A stretch of 39,137 nucleotides of DNA from Mesonia sp. K7 (GCF_003233725.1 NZ_QKQV01000018.1:1-39137); one strand, 5' to 3'; shown: positions 25,937 through 34,956, counted from the stretch's first letter. Numbers and translations are program-made. Notes: generated by a model from the letters alone, not told the origin.

Positions 25937-26377
25937 ATGAAACTTATACCTCAAATTTTAATAGGGATTTTTTTACTGTTTATCTCTTGTACTTTTCCCA
26001 AAGACCCGCACGATACCTTCTTGACCACAAAAGAAGAAGGGCTTCGGATAGGTGTGGTTCACAACCCTCCCTATACAATTATTACCGACAGTACCTTTTC
26101 GGGAAAAGAAATCACACTTCTGACCCAATTTTGTATGAAAGAACAGCTTACTTATCACTTTGAAACAGGAACTGAAACTACCCTTATTCGTCAATTGAAA
26201 GACTATCAATTAGATGTGGTAGTAGGGGGATTCACTAAAACCTCCCTGTGGAAAGAAGAAATAGGAATGACCAAGCCTTACGACCGTCATCATGTGTTCT
26301 TTGTTCCGAAAGGGGAAAATCGACTGGTCTATGAATTAGAAACATTTCTTCATCAAAACCATCCGTATGGGAAATAA
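25937..26377 (+). CDS. Short solute-binding lipoprotein (SBP_bac_3 N-terminal part)
   Basis: 146 aa with lipoprotein signal: hydrophobic helix then LFISC (lipid-anchored C18). The body (LRIGVVHNPPYTI, FSGKEITLLTQFCMKEQ, LDVVVGGFTKT, KEEIGMTKPY) is the first lobe of a family-3 amino-acid-type binding protein, but the second lobe is missing (usual length 230-260 aa). It overlaps the CDF gene by 11 bp with no remnant left of a second half, so it may be a real short form. Ligand unknown. Confidence 0.8.
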   Translation: MKLIPQILIGIFLLFISCTFPKDPHDTFLTTKEEGLRIGVVHNPPYTIITDSTFSGKEITLLTQFCMKEQLTYHFETGTETTLIRQLKDYQLDVVVGGFTKTSLWKEEIGMTKPYDRHHVFFVPKGENRLVYELETFLHQNHPYGK

Positions 26378-27326
26378 AAAGTCACCTTACGAACTGCCCG
26401 ATAGATTGAAACCAGTATTAGAAAAGGCAAAAAAACTAGAATGGATAACGATTATTTATTTAAGTACGGTAATTCTACTGATGTATGTGGTGATGGGGGC
26501 TTCGCAAGCCATGAAAACTGCTTGGTTGGAAGACGCCTTAAGTTTATTGCCAGGTATTTCATTTTTGATCGCGACCCGAATATATGACAAAGCCCCGAAT
26601 ACTAAATTTCCATATGGTTACCATCGCGTTTATAGCATCGCTTTCTTAACAGGAGCCGTCGCTTTGTTTTCGATAGGCATGTATTTATGTATTGATTCTA
26701 CGCTCGCTTTGGTGATGAAAGAACGACCCACCATCGGAAGTACAGTAATCTTCGACAAACAAATTTGGATGGGATGGCTCATGATTTTGGCGCTCATGTA
26801 CAGTTCACTTCCTGCCATGCTATTGGGCTATAAAAAAATGCCTCTTTCTAAAAAGCTCCACAATAAAATATTATTTACCGATGCCCAAACCCAAAAGGCA
26901 GATTACATGACTGCTTTTGCAGCGATGATAGGAATTTTGGGAGTGGGGGCTGGCTTTTGGTGGGCAGATGCTGCGGCCGCCTTGTTTATATCGGTTTCTG
27001 TGATTAAAGATGGATACCATAATCTTGTGGAGGCCATTAAGGATTTGATGGACCGGCGTCCGGTACATGTGACCGATCCTACCCATGATGAACTGGTGGA
27101 AAAAATAGCGCAAGAAGTAGCCCAATGGGATTGGGTAAAAGATTCGGAAGTACGCTTCCGGGAACACGGACAGGTATATTTTGGGGAAATATATGTGATT
27201 CCAAAACAAAAGGAAATCTCCAGTGTAGCAATTGAGCAGGGAATAGCCAAGGTGAAAAAACTTCACTGGAAAATATACGATCTTACCGTTATGCCTGTTT
27301 CTTCGCTGAAAGCTTATCGTTTTTAA
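26367..27326 (+). CDS. Cation diffusion facilitator (CDF) transporter
   Basis: 319 aa, six membrane helices (about 22-240), then a cytoplasmic domain (245-319). The metal positions are unusual: LEDALS in helix 2 and DAQTQKADYMTAF in helix 5, where Zn transporters have His/Asp pairs. The K in KxD suggests a different ion (Fe, Mn or no His site). It is coupled to the lipoprotein by an 11-bp overlap. It converges on the DUF1989 gene with a 4-bp overlap of ends. Confidence 0.88.
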   Translation: MGNKKSPYELPDRLKPVLEKAKKLEWITIIYLSTVILLMYVVMGASQAMKTAWLEDALSLLPGISFLIATRIYDKAPNTKFPYGYHRVYSIAFLTGAVALFSIGMYLCIDSTLALVMKERPTIGSTVIFDKQIWMGWLMILALMYSSLPAMLLGYKKMPLSKKLHNKILFTDAQTQKADYMTAFAAMIGILGVGAGFWWADAAAALFISVSVIKDGYHNLVEAIKDLMDRRPVHVTDPTHDELVEKIAQEVAQWDWVKDSEVRFREHGQVYFGEIYVIPKQKEISSVAIEQGIAKVKKLHWKIYDLTVMPVSSLKAYRF

Positions 27327-27916
27327 GGGGTATCCCTACGAATAATCTCATAATGAATAGGCTTAAAGCTTCCGTTATTGCTATCTTCTGCAGAACAGGC
27401 AGTCAGTCCCACAATCAAATCCATTTGGGCTTCGAGCAATACATAATCACCTGCGGTACTCATGGGAGGCCTGACGCTTAGTTTTCCATCTTCCGCAAAT
27501 TGTACATTCATAAAAATATTGAAGGCGGTCGGGATATCGTCTGGTTCGATGCCAAAGGCCTTTAAATGGGTGTAAAGGTTTTCGAAACAACTCGGGTGAT
27601 ATGTTGGATTATTGTACATGATCTGAAAAGTTTCGGGACTGCATGGCGCTAATAAAAAGTCATTTCTGCCATTGGTGTCTTCGAGTATTTTCATCATTTT
27701 TCGGCTTCGATTGCTCCACAGAAAATGTCCTTGGGTAATGAGAAGGCTTTCTTCAAAATCCAATGTCTTTCCGGAAGAAATTTTTTCCCGGATATCTTTT
27801 TCATTGAAGAGTACCATATCACTTACCTGTTCCCCCTTAGGGTCAATGACTTTTAGTTTTTCTCCTTTTAAAATTTTAAAAGCCGTTCCGGACTGTATCG
27901 GAATTTCTTTGATCAT
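27323..27916 (-). CDS. DUF1989 / urea-carboxylase-associated family protein
   Basis: 197 aa of the single-domain DUF1989 type. Landmarks: GEQVSDMVLFNEKD near the start, FLLAPCSPETF, and the end SVRPPMSTAGDYVLLEAQMDLIVGLTACSAEDSNNG. In other bacteria such proteins accompany urea carboxylase, but no such gene is here. Its role in this island is unknown. Confidence 0.85.
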   Translation of the reverse strand: MIKEIPIQSGTAFKILKGEKLKVIDPKGEQVSDMVLFNEKDIREKISSGKTLDFEESLLITQGHFLWSNRSRKMMKILEDTNGRNDFLLAPCSPETFQIMYNNPTYHPSCFENLYTHLKAFGIEPDDIPTAFNIFMNVQFAEDGKLSVRPPMSTAGDYVLLEAQMDLIVGLTACSAEDSNNGSFKPIHYEIIRRDTP

Positions 27917-28059
27917 GTTTTTTCTATTTTTGGTTATGCTTGAGGTCTTAAACCGATAATGGACTTCGGGAAGTTCCTCTTGAGGAGGAGCTATAATTTC
28001 CTTTGGAATAGTTAACGCAACCCGTTTTCACTACCCGCTAGTACCAAAAAGGCAAAAGG

Positions 28060-28167
28060 TAATAGGAGGAATGTAGTTCACCATAGCTTACTTCCTTTCT
28101 TGCGATAGTTCCCGTGGGAACAAGAAAAATCCCTAAGTTCAGCTAAAATAATACATTCCTCCCATTA
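28060..28167. repeat. Hairpin element with 16-bp terminal inverted repeats
   Basis: TAATAGGAGGAATGTA (28060-28075) pairs with TACATTCCTCCCATTA (28152-28167) at 15 of 16 positions. Inside lie the perfect palindrome GTTCCCGTGGGAAC (28108-28121) and a flanking TTTCTT / AAGAAA pair. It is 108 nt with no ORF, in the 278-bp gap between DUF1989 and katE. It could be a small palindromic transposable element or a structured RNA. The lack of a T tract speaks against a plain terminator. Confidence 0.75.
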
Positions 28168-28194
28168 CGACTCATGCGAAAGGGAAATTTTACT

Positions 28195-30330
28195 TTATAC
28201 AGGGATATGGGCTACCTCTTTTTCTCTTTTCCAATTTCGGTGTTTGGCAATAGCTTTGATGAATAAATCCGGCTCTTTATTGATTATAATCGTTTCATCG
28301 TCCTTAAAGTCCTTCGCATAGGTGCTGTCTAATAATTTTTCTCCTTCACCATTCACAGCGATGGCTTTACAATGTTTTAAAGCCTCATTGATAAATTTCT
28401 TAGCCTTGTCGTTTTTTTCTAATTGCTGCATGCTTTGCTTTCCTCCGGGGATATAGATCGCATCAAACAGCACACTTTCGGTAGTCATCAATGCGGCATC
28501 TACCTTGTGTTTCTTGTTCTGGTGACATGTAACTTCTCCTCCATGGGGCGCTAGGATCATGAGCTGTGCTCCTTGATCTTCCAAGGCTTTTTTCATGGCC
28601 TCTACCTCATTACTGTCAAAACCTTCCGCCACAATCGCCGCTATTTTACGGGTTACTATACTTTCGACTTTGATATGGGTTTGACTTAAAGCTTTTGATT
28701 CTTTGAGGTATTCTTTTCGCTTTCCGGGCTGGTTTTTTTGGGTATCATCGTCTGCTCCAATTGCACGATTGATGGGCTTCTGAATGTCTGAAGGAACTTT
28801 CATTCCCAGGTTATCGGCTACTTTTTGTGCCAACTCTTCATGGATTTGGTGGATCAACCATAGCATTCGCTCTTTGATATGGTCATAGGTACATTTTCCT
28901 AATTCAAACGAATAGGCATTGGCCACGTGTTCTTTTTCCCAATCCGTCAAACTTCTGTAAAACAGCGCGGGTTGTGAAAAATGATCGCTGAAGCTCTCAC
29001 TTCTGGCTCTTATTTTTTTGCCATCCTGGCGTTCTTCATAGCTGGTAAATCCTCCCTCGCTCATTTTAGCCAAGTAAGGGCAACCTCCCCCAAGGGAATT
29101 AGGGAAATAAGCCGTCTTCCCTTTGTTGATGGTCATCCGCATCTGGGCATCGCGTTGGTTGTTATGTACTGGACTAATACTACGGTTAATGGGAATCTCG
29201 TGAAAATTAGGACTTCCTAATCGAGAGAGCTGGGTATCCGTATAAGAGAATAACCTCCCTTGCAAAAGGGGATCGTTCGTAAAATCAAGTCCCGGGACAA
29301 TGTGTCCGGGATGAAAAGCCACTTGTTCTGTTTCTGCGAAGAAATTATCGGGATTTCGATTTAAGGTCATTTTACCAATTCTCGTGACCGGCACCATTTC
29401 TTCTGGAATCAACTTCGTAGGGTCTAAGAGGTCAAAATCAAATTGATGTTCATCGGTTTCCGGAACTACTTGTATCCCTAATTCCCATTCGGGATAATGA
29501 CCTGCTTCGATGGCATCCCATAAATCCCTTCTATGGAAATCGGCATCTGCCCCATGAAGTTTTACGGCTTCATCCCAGGTAACCGAGTGAACGCCTAATA
29601 AGGGTTTCCAATGGAATTTTACAAAATGTGCTTTTCCTTCTTCGTTGATCATGCGAAAGGTATGAATCCCAAAGCCCTCCATCATTCGAAGGCTACGGGG
29701 AATAGCACGATCACTCATTACCCATATATGGTTGTGAAGTGTTTCGGTGGTTTGGGAAACAAAATCATAGAAGGTATCGTGGGCAGAGGCTGCCTGTGGA
29801 ATTTCCCGATCCGGTTCGGGCTTGACCGAATGGATGAGGTCAGGAAATTTCATCGCATCTTGAATAAAAAAGATAGGCATATTGTTTCCTACCAAGTCAA
29901 AAACGCCTTCCTCGGTATAAAATTTTACGGCAAATCCCCTCACATCCCTTGCCATATCTGCTGATCCCTTAGAACCCGCGACAGTCGAAAAGCGCACAAA
30001 TACTGGGGTTTTCCTCGTAGTATCGGTAAATATTCCAGCTTTTGTATATTTCTTTTGGCTTTCATATAATTCAAAATAACCATGGGCTCCACTTCCTCGG
30101 GCATGTACGATACGTTCTGGAATACGTTCGTGGTCAAAATGCGTAATTTTTTCCCGCAGTATAAAATCCTCTAATAAGGTAGCTCCTCTTTCTCCTGCTT
30201 TTAAAGAATTGTTAGCGTCATTGATTTTAACACCTTGATTAGTTGTCATCGTTTCTTTATGGGCACTGGAGATATTATTTTCCAGGTCTTTTAGCTTTTG
30301 GTTGGTTTTTTGTTTTTTTTCTTCTTTCAT
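28195..30330 (-). CDS. katE: Large-subunit catalase, HPII/KatE type
   Basis: 711 aa. Catalase core: catalytic H76 in IVHARGSGAHG, N150 in GNNMPIFF, and heme-ligand Tyr 363 in RLFSYTDTQLSRLG. The C-terminal 150 residues (after about 565, KIAAIVAEGFDSNEVEAMK onward) are the DJ-1/GATase-like domain found only in large catalases. It removes H2O2. A long hydrophilic N-terminal tail is normal here. A perfect -7 box lies at 30402-30409, about 72 bp upstream. Confidence 0.97.
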   Translation of the reverse strand: MKEEKKQKTNQKLKDLENNISSAHKETMTTNQGVKINDANNSLKAGERGATLLEDFILREKITHFDHERIPERIVHARGSGAHGYFELYESQKKYTKAGIFTDTTRKTPVFVRFSTVAGSKGSADMARDVRGFAVKFYTEEGVFDLVGNNMPIFFIQDAMKFPDLIHSVKPEPDREIPQAASAHDTFYDFVSQTTETLHNHIWVMSDRAIPRSLRMMEGFGIHTFRMINEEGKAHFVKFHWKPLLGVHSVTWDEAVKLHGADADFHRRDLWDAIEAGHYPEWELGIQVVPETDEHQFDFDLLDPTKLIPEEMVPVTRIGKMTLNRNPDNFFAETEQVAFHPGHIVPGLDFTNDPLLQGRLFSYTDTQLSRLGSPNFHEIPINRSISPVHNNQRDAQMRMTINKGKTAYFPNSLGGGCPYLAKMSEGGFTSYEERQDGKKIRARSESFSDHFSQPALFYRSLTDWEKEHVANAYSFELGKCTYDHIKERMLWLIHQIHEELAQKVADNLGMKVPSDIQKPINRAIGADDDTQKNQPGKRKEYLKESKALSQTHIKVESIVTRKIAAIVAEGFDSNEVEAMKKALEDQGAQLMILAPHGGEVTCHQNKKHKVDAALMTTESVLFDAIYIPGGKQSMQQLEKNDKAKKFINEALKHCKAIAVNGEGEKLLDSTYAKDFKDDETIIINKEPDLFIKAIAKHRNWKREKEVAHIPV

Positions 30331-30378
30331 GATTATTTAAGTTTATTGGTTTATGGTAAGTAGTGAACAGCATTTTAT

Positions 30379-30525
30379 TTAAAATTCAGTAGCTAAGAAT
30401 GCAAATGTACTGATGACTAAGATACTGAAAAATAGTGATTTATAAAAGCAGTGTACGTGTAAATTTTCCCTCATTGATGACATCCGATCGTAAGTGGGGG
30501 ATATCGTCTTTTTATTTTGTTCCAT
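30379..30525 (-). CDS. Possible small single-pass membrane protein, 48 aa
   Basis: From the ATG at 30525: a polar start (MEQNKKTISPTYDRMSSMRE) and a hydrophobic C-terminal helix (FFSILVISTFAFLATEF). It lies between the GntA-like gene and katE. Against it: the katE -7 box is inside its 3' end, and it is short. The upstream in-frame ATG at 30663 would overlap the GntA-like gene and is unlikely. Confidence 0.3.
   Translation of the reverse strand: MEQNKKTISPTYDRMSSMRENLHVHCFYKSLFFSILVISTFAFLATEF
30402..30409 (-). promoter_or_regulatory. -7 box of katE
   Basis: TACATTTG on the minus strand, exact to TAnnTTTG, with TTT (not TTG) 19 bp upstream. Confidence 0.45.
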
Positions 30526-30571
30526 AGGTTTGGTGAGGTTTTCTATGTGACGGAATCCATATTCCTGTGGG

Positions 30572-31267
30572 TTATCTATGTTTTTTGGAAGGGTGAAAAG
30601 GACATTTCCAGTCTTCTTCAACCTTTCTCCCACTATACTGTTTTGCTTCGGTGTCCTGCCCAAAATCCTTCAATACCGGGTTGATGGATCCCTGAAGCTT
30701 TTTATCCCTTTTTCGTATCTTATTCCGAATCCGATCATAGGTTCCCATTTCCCGCAATTTTTCAAATTGCCAATGCAAGTTAAACACCATGGTAGGGAAG
30801 GGTGCTTGCCGTGCTAATCGGAAACTTTGTGGGTGCATCCCGACGATATAAAAAGCTTTACCGGCCAAACTAAAACTAAATTGATGATGATCGGGATTGT
30901 CACTAACGGAAGGATCCCAAGCTTGATCATCCACCTCGTGAAGCCATTGCAGCTGTTGCCATAATAATTCTTCGAAAACTCTTTCGGAAGGGATGGGAGT
31001 GAAGGGAAAAGTGGCGATAAAGGTTTGAAAATTGTTTTCTTCAAAGTCATAACTACCGAGGTAGTCTTTGATGTCCTCCAGCATCTGAACTGCGGAGGCT
31101 TTGCTGCCCATTTCCGGGTATTGTTTTATCGTGACCTCTTTCATTTGAAAAACAGTCTGTGCCATCAGGCAAGGGTGGTTTTTTCCTAAAATAAATTCTT
31201 TAAATGGCGTTAAAACTTCAGCTGGCGAAGCTCCTTCTATCGGCCTATTTTCTATCGTCTTCTTCAT
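30572..31267 (-). CDS. YqcI/YcgG (GntA) family protein
   Basis: 231 aa. Family marks: KNHPCLMAQTVF near residue 30, the block NPDHHQFSFSLAGKAFYIVGMHPQSFRLAR in the middle, and the C-terminal WKCPFHP. Some members (GntA, DcsA) are heme enzymes that N-hydroxylate arginine-type substrates, with Cys/His as heme ligands; whether this one does is unknown. It stands between the ferritin-like gene and katE in a stress context, which suits a heme or redox role. Confidence 0.85.
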   Translation of the reverse strand: MKKTIENRPIEGASPAEVLTPFKEFILGKNHPCLMAQTVFQMKEVTIKQYPEMGSKASAVQMLEDIKDYLGSYDFEENNFQTFIATFPFTPIPSERVFEELLWQQLQWLHEVDDQAWDPSVSDNPDHHQFSFSLAGKAFYIVGMHPQSFRLARQAPFPTMVFNLHWQFEKLREMGTYDRIRNKIRKRDKKLQGSINPVLKDFGQDTEAKQYSGRKVEEDWKCPFHPSKKHR

Positions 31268-31313
31268 ATACTATCTATTTTCTAGGTTCGTATTAGGGGT
31301 GCTCTAAAAAAGA

Positions 31314-31338
31314 AGCCCATTTCAACATTAAATGGGCT
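31314..31338 (-). terminator. Terminator after the ferritin-like gene
   Basis: On the minus strand AGCCCATTT / AAATGGGCT, then a TTCTTTTTT run (plus-strand A run at 31305-31313). Confidence 0.85.
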
Positions 31339-31357
31339 CTTAAAAATCAGTTTTTAT

Positions 31358-31843
31358 TTACTCCTTTGCTTTTTTGTTCAATCTTTCTTCAGCAAGGTCA
31401 TTCAATTCTTGATCTGCTTGGTACTCTTCGTCCAATGTTTTTTGCAATTTAGCTGCGATACTTTGGTGTCCTAATTCTTTTGCATAGCGAACCGCGGTAC
31501 CGTAAGCAGAAATTTCGTAGTGTTCTACCCGTTGGGCTTCTGCAATCATGCCAGCATTTTTCACGTCATTGGTGGTGTCTTCGTTTAAGAAGTCTTCTGC
31601 TTCTTTTATCAGCCCTTCTATCGCCTTACACATTTCTCCTTCTGGATCAATACCTAAGTCCTCACAAATTTCTTCAATGCGTTTTTTGTGCACTTTGGTT
31701 TCTTCTAAATGATTTTCAAAAATCTTTTTGAGGTTACTGTCCTTTGCATTTTTCACCATCTTTGATAAAGCATCGGTAAGTTGATCTTCTGCACTATAAA
31801 GATCTTTTAATTGATGTTCGAATAAATCCTGTAAATCTTTCAT
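31358..31843 (-). CDS. YciF-type ferritin-like protein (DUF892)
   Basis: 161 aa, four-helix bundle. The ferritin-like carboxylate/His pattern is seen in LYSAEDQLTDAL, HLEETKVHKKRIEEI, AEAQRVEHYEISAYG and LDEEYQADQEL. YciE/YciF proteins are induced by stress (RpoS in enterics) and can bind a di-metal centre. It is ended by its own terminator, so it is transcribed alone. Confidence 0.93.
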   Translation of the reverse strand: MKDLQDLFEHQLKDLYSAEDQLTDALSKMVKNAKDSNLKKIFENHLEETKVHKKRIEEICEDLGIDPEGEMCKAIEGLIKEAEDFLNEDTTNDVKNAGMIAEAQRVEHYEISAYGTAVRYAKELGHQSIAAKLQKTLDEEYQADQELNDLAEERLNKKAKE

Positions 31844-32078
31844 AATGTTAATTTTTATTTTTTTGTTTTAAAGAAAATCAGAGGGTTTTCTATATAGGTT
31901 GGTTGATTACAAAGTATTTGAACCTCCCATAGCATTTATGCTCATTTTCCTTTATGATTATGGTTGTTGAAAATTATTGTTTCTCCCTCAATAAGAATAG
32001 CACAATCGCTATATATGTTAACACATATGGTATCCTAATTAGTGATTTGTGAATTTATTAACATTTGAAATAGAAATT
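31844..32078. other. Intergenic DNA between ferritin-like and AraC genes
   Basis: AT-rich; should contain the promoter of the 161-aa gene, but I cannot name a convincing box pair. No gene seen. Confidence 0.4.
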
Positions 32079-33098
32079 TTAAGGCGAAAAGCCTTTCTTT
32101 TTAAATTCTGAAGGAGCTATTCCATATTCCTTTTTAAATATTTTAGAAAAATAACTGCGACTGGAAATCCCTAGTTTATAGACGATTTCAGAAATATTCA
32201 ACTCTGTTTCTTTCAAGAGGAGCAAAGCAACTTCTAAACGCTGTTGTTGTAGATATTCATTTACCGTTTTCCCATAGAGGGTTTTAAAACCTGCTTGAAG
32301 TTTGTTTTCCGGGATACCGAATTGGGAAGCAAGTGCTTTTACCGTCTGCGAAGTAGATAGATTTGTTTTTATATAATTGGCTATCCTTGAAATGTTTTCT
32401 ACCTCTTTTTGGCGAATGATGGGCTCGTTGCCTTCTGAATTGACGTCCTCATAATATTCTAGGATCTGTTGTGCTAAAATATTGTAGGCCTTTCCTTCCA
32501 AGAAGATCTTTTTGATCAAATCATTCTGCTGAAAATCTCGGATTTCCTGAAAAATAGTATAAAGTTGCAAAGAGAAAAACCCCTTATAGAAAAAAGCATT
32601 CTCTGCTTTTCGGTCTTTAAAGATGTTATGCAGTGTCGCATCGGTATGTTGAAATTCACATGCCAACTGCTTTCTAAAATCGTGACGTACAATTTCGAGA
32701 CTGGACAAAATCGTGTGTACCCCGCCTTTAAACCTCAGGACGTGACCCAAATGATTTTCACTGGCTACAATGCAACCTTGGTACTTTTCTATTTCGTGCA
32801 CTTCCTCTCCTTTCTCAAAAATATGATCAAAACTTCCTTTTATACCATACAGAAATTTTAACGGATGCACTTGACGTACTGTAAAATGGACGGCAAGATC
32901 ATTCTTAAAGGTACAATCGTATTGAAGGATCCCCAATCCTTCCTTAAAATTCATCCCTTTGATGTATCCCGTACCCCATTCAGCAGGTATTTCTACTTTG
33001 TATTCGTTGCAATTTTCCGAATAGGTCGTATGGAACGCTTTCGCAAAATCATAAATGACATCTTTTAGCGGCAGGGAAACTACTTTAATCTGATTCAT
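32079..33098 (-). CDS. AraC family transcriptional regulator
   Basis: 339 aa. The first 220 residues are an unassigned sensor domain; the last 100 are the double-HTH AraC domain (IANYIKTNLSTSQTVKALASQF through LNISEIVYKLGISSRSYFSKIFKKEYGIAPSEFKK). Its place inside the stress island makes it a candidate local regulator. Confidence 0.93.
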   Translation of the reverse strand: MNQIKVVSLPLKDVIYDFAKAFHTTYSENCNEYKVEIPAEWGTGYIKGMNFKEGLGILQYDCTFKNDLAVHFTVRQVHPLKFLYGIKGSFDHIFEKGEEVHEIEKYQGCIVASENHLGHVLRFKGGVHTILSSLEIVRHDFRKQLACEFQHTDATLHNIFKDRKAENAFFYKGFFSLQLYTIFQEIRDFQQNDLIKKIFLEGKAYNILAQQILEYYEDVNSEGNEPIIRQKEVENISRIANYIKTNLSTSQTVKALASQFGIPENKLQAGFKTLYGKTVNEYLQQQRLEVALLLLKETELNISEIVYKLGISSRSYFSKIFKKEYGIAPSEFKKKGFSP

Positions 33099-33164
33099 TT
33101 TAAGTTCGTTTTGATTGACTAAGTTTTTATTTTTTTATATTTCTAATCATTTTATCATCTTACT

Positions 33165-33707
33165 TTAATCCGTTTCTTCTTCTTCTATCACTTCTTTGGA
33201 AATCAATTCATGGTCTTTTCCCAGCCCCACAATTTTAATAATATTGGTTACGGTACTATAGAGAAGTAAAACCACTGTAATCATCATTCCACTTAATAAA
33301 GAAGAAAAAAACAGGGTGATCCAATAGATGGTCGTATACCAAGAGGTAGGAACCTTATCGGATTCCGTAATCGGAATGTTGAAAAACTGAAATAAAAGGA
33401 GCGCCCCTACAAATAAGATAGTATTGAACTTGGCAATGTTTAAGACTTGTTGGTAGTGGGCGTTTTTCAAACGGGATTTCGTACCGGTGCTTATTCCCAA
33501 TAAGGTTAGCAACAAGGCGAGAATGGTAGCCGAAGCTAACACAATGGTATTGCAGAGCATGTTGATGCCTGAAAGTGAAGAGGTGATCAGTTGTTTCGCT
33601 TCATAGCCCGGAACATTGCCCAATATAAACACACCAGCACCGGTAAAAAGTGTGGCTATGATACCTCCGTAAATTGGTTTTTTGTTTTTTTTGAAAAAGC
33701 CCTGCAT
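33165..33707 (-). CDS. Membrane protein of unknown function, 180 aa
   Basis: Four hydrophobic segments (about 12-32, 50-72, 90-108, 125-155), a basic start (KKNKKP) and an acidic cytoplasmic tail (SKEVIEEEETD). I recall similar proteins in flavobacteria but no function. It lies upstream of the AraC gene on the same strand (66-bp gap). Confidence 0.7.
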   Translation of the reverse strand: MQGFFKKNKKPIYGGIIATLFTGAGVFILGNVPGYEAKQLITSSLSGINMLCNTIVLASATILALLLTLLGISTGTKSRLKNAHYQQVLNIAKFNTILFVGALLLFQFFNIPITESDKVPTSWYTTIYWITLFFSSLLSGMMITVVLLLYSTVTNIIKIVGLGKDHELISKEVIEEEETD

Positions 33708-34047
33708 TCCCTTAAACGTTTATCATACAAGCATTGTTTCGTCCCGGAAGCCATCCCATAATAAGAAGAATCATACGGATGGGGATCCTACTTGCTAAAT
33801 CTTGCTTTAACACTACGAAGAGCGGGTGGTAAGCATTTCCATATAAAATAGTAAAGCGTGTCATAGGTTTATAAATGCTTTATTTGTTTCCCCCTAAATT
33901 AAATCAATTGGGAATTTAACTCTAAGGAGTTAACATATTATTAAAAGTATTTTATTATTAATTAACTAAAAACAGGGAGGGGATTGTTTGTATGATTTTT
34001 GGGCTCGATGAAAAGCCACGGCTGATGGTGTATTTTGGTTCAAAACG
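33708..34047. other. Intergenic DNA, no gene seen
   Basis: Holds a loose stem GCCATCC / GGATGG (about 33748-33782) and an AT-rich stretch at 33890-33970. A long plus-strand frame here runs on through the SemiSWEET gene in antisense and is not credible. Confidence 0.45.
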
Positions 34048-34133
34048 GTTCTCATATGGTCAGTTCGAGCCTTGCCTGCGGCAGGCAGGTGATCCCGAGT
34101 CCCGAAGCTTCGGGACGGGATCGTATCGAGAAC
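34048..34133. repeat. REP-type compound palindrome (86 nt)
   Basis: Outer GTTCTC / GAGAAC (34048-34053 with 34128-34133), TGCCTGC-G-GCAGGCA (34073-34087) and the perfect 18-bp palindrome GTCCCGAAGCTTCGGGAC (34099-34116). I recall this combination as a common intergenic repeat in flavobacterial genomes. It lies just downstream of the SemiSWEET gene. Confidence 0.8.
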
Positions 34134-34158
34134 TATTTCAGATGTTCACTACAAAAGT

Positions 34159-34434
34159 TTACTTTGTGTTGGATTTCTTTTTCTTAAAATGGAGGAATAA
34201 GTACAACATCAAGAAGTTAAGGAGTAGGGAAAGTCCATTAGTAGCGATGATAGGAATATCATTTTTGAGGATGCCATACACCACCCACATGCCTACACCC
34301 AATAATAAAATGGCGAACATAAAGGGAGATACATCTTCTACTTTCTCGGTTTTCCATGCCTTTCTTATTTGGGGGATCACTGCGGAAGTAGTACATATTC
34401 CGGCGAGAAGACCTAAGATATCAATCCAATCCAT
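34159..34434 (-). CDS. SemiSWEET-type transporter
   Basis: 91 aa with three membrane helices, as in bacterial half-SWEETs. The PQ motif SAVIPQIRKAWKT (about 17-29) and VSPFMFAILLLGVGMWVVYGI and TNGLSLLLNF match the family. SemiSWEETs dimerise to pass sugars across the inner membrane. It follows the DUF421 gene with 3 bp between, so one transcript. Confidence 0.92.
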   Translation of the reverse strand: MDWIDILGLLAGICTTSAVIPQIRKAWKTEKVEDVSPFMFAILLLGVGMWVVYGILKNDIPIIATNGLSLLLNFLMLYLFLHFKKKKSNTK

Positions 34435-34437
34435 GGC

Positions 34438-34956
34438 TTAGTTTTCTGCGACATCTTTTAATAACCACTTTTCCAATTCTTTAGTTTCATCACTACAATG
34501 GAGTACGCTAATATCTCCTGTGGTTTCAAAAACGACAGCACGAATTTCATGAAATTCTATTACATTCGCCTCTCGTAATTTAGATCGTAAATCCCCTTCG
34601 GTCACCCGTGCCTTTCTCAAATTATCGTATAAAATCTTCTCCCCATGCATCAGTAGTAAGGGCTGGTTGTCTATGAGCTGTTGAAAAAGTGGATACCGTC
34701 GTAAGAGCGCTGCTATGAGTTGAAATACATACACCGCGAGCAGTCCTACCACGCCTTGCCACAAAGTAACGGAAGAACTCAGGATGGTCGTGGCAATAAT
34801 CGAACCGATGGCCACGGTCATGGCAAAATCAAAACTGGACATTTTAGAGAAACTCCGTTTCCCGAACATACGGGTATAGCAAATGACGGCGATGTAAATT
34901 CCTAAGGTGGAAAGTATAATCGTGGTGAAAGAGGTAAGTGTTATCGATAATTCCAT
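34438..34956 (-). CDS. DUF421 (YetF-like) membrane protein
   Basis: 172 aa. Membrane helices at about 10-28, 45-62 and 65-85, with GKRSFSKMSSFDFAMTVAIGSIIA, the DUF421 signature; the soluble end (LRKARVTEGDLRSKLREANV, FHEIRAVVFETTGDISV) is the YetF fold. YetF/YrbG-type proteins are linked to stress and spore membranes; exact role unknown. Confidence 0.9.
   Translation of the reverse strand: MELSITLTSFTTIILSTLGIYIAVICYTRMFGKRSFSKMSSFDFAMTVAIGSIIATTILSSSVTLWQGVVGLLAVYVFQLIAALLRRYPLFQQLIDNQPLLLMHGEKILYDNLRKARVTEGDLRSKLREANVIEFHEIRAVVFETTGDISVLHCSDETKELEKWLLKDVAEN

Noticed and set aside
30379-30663. 94-aa frame reading from 30663
   Set aside because: Its first third overlaps the GntA-like gene; at most the 48-aa part from 30525 could be real.
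33992-34441. 149-aa plus-strand frame
   Set aside because: It runs through the REP-type palindrome and antisense through the SemiSWEET gene.
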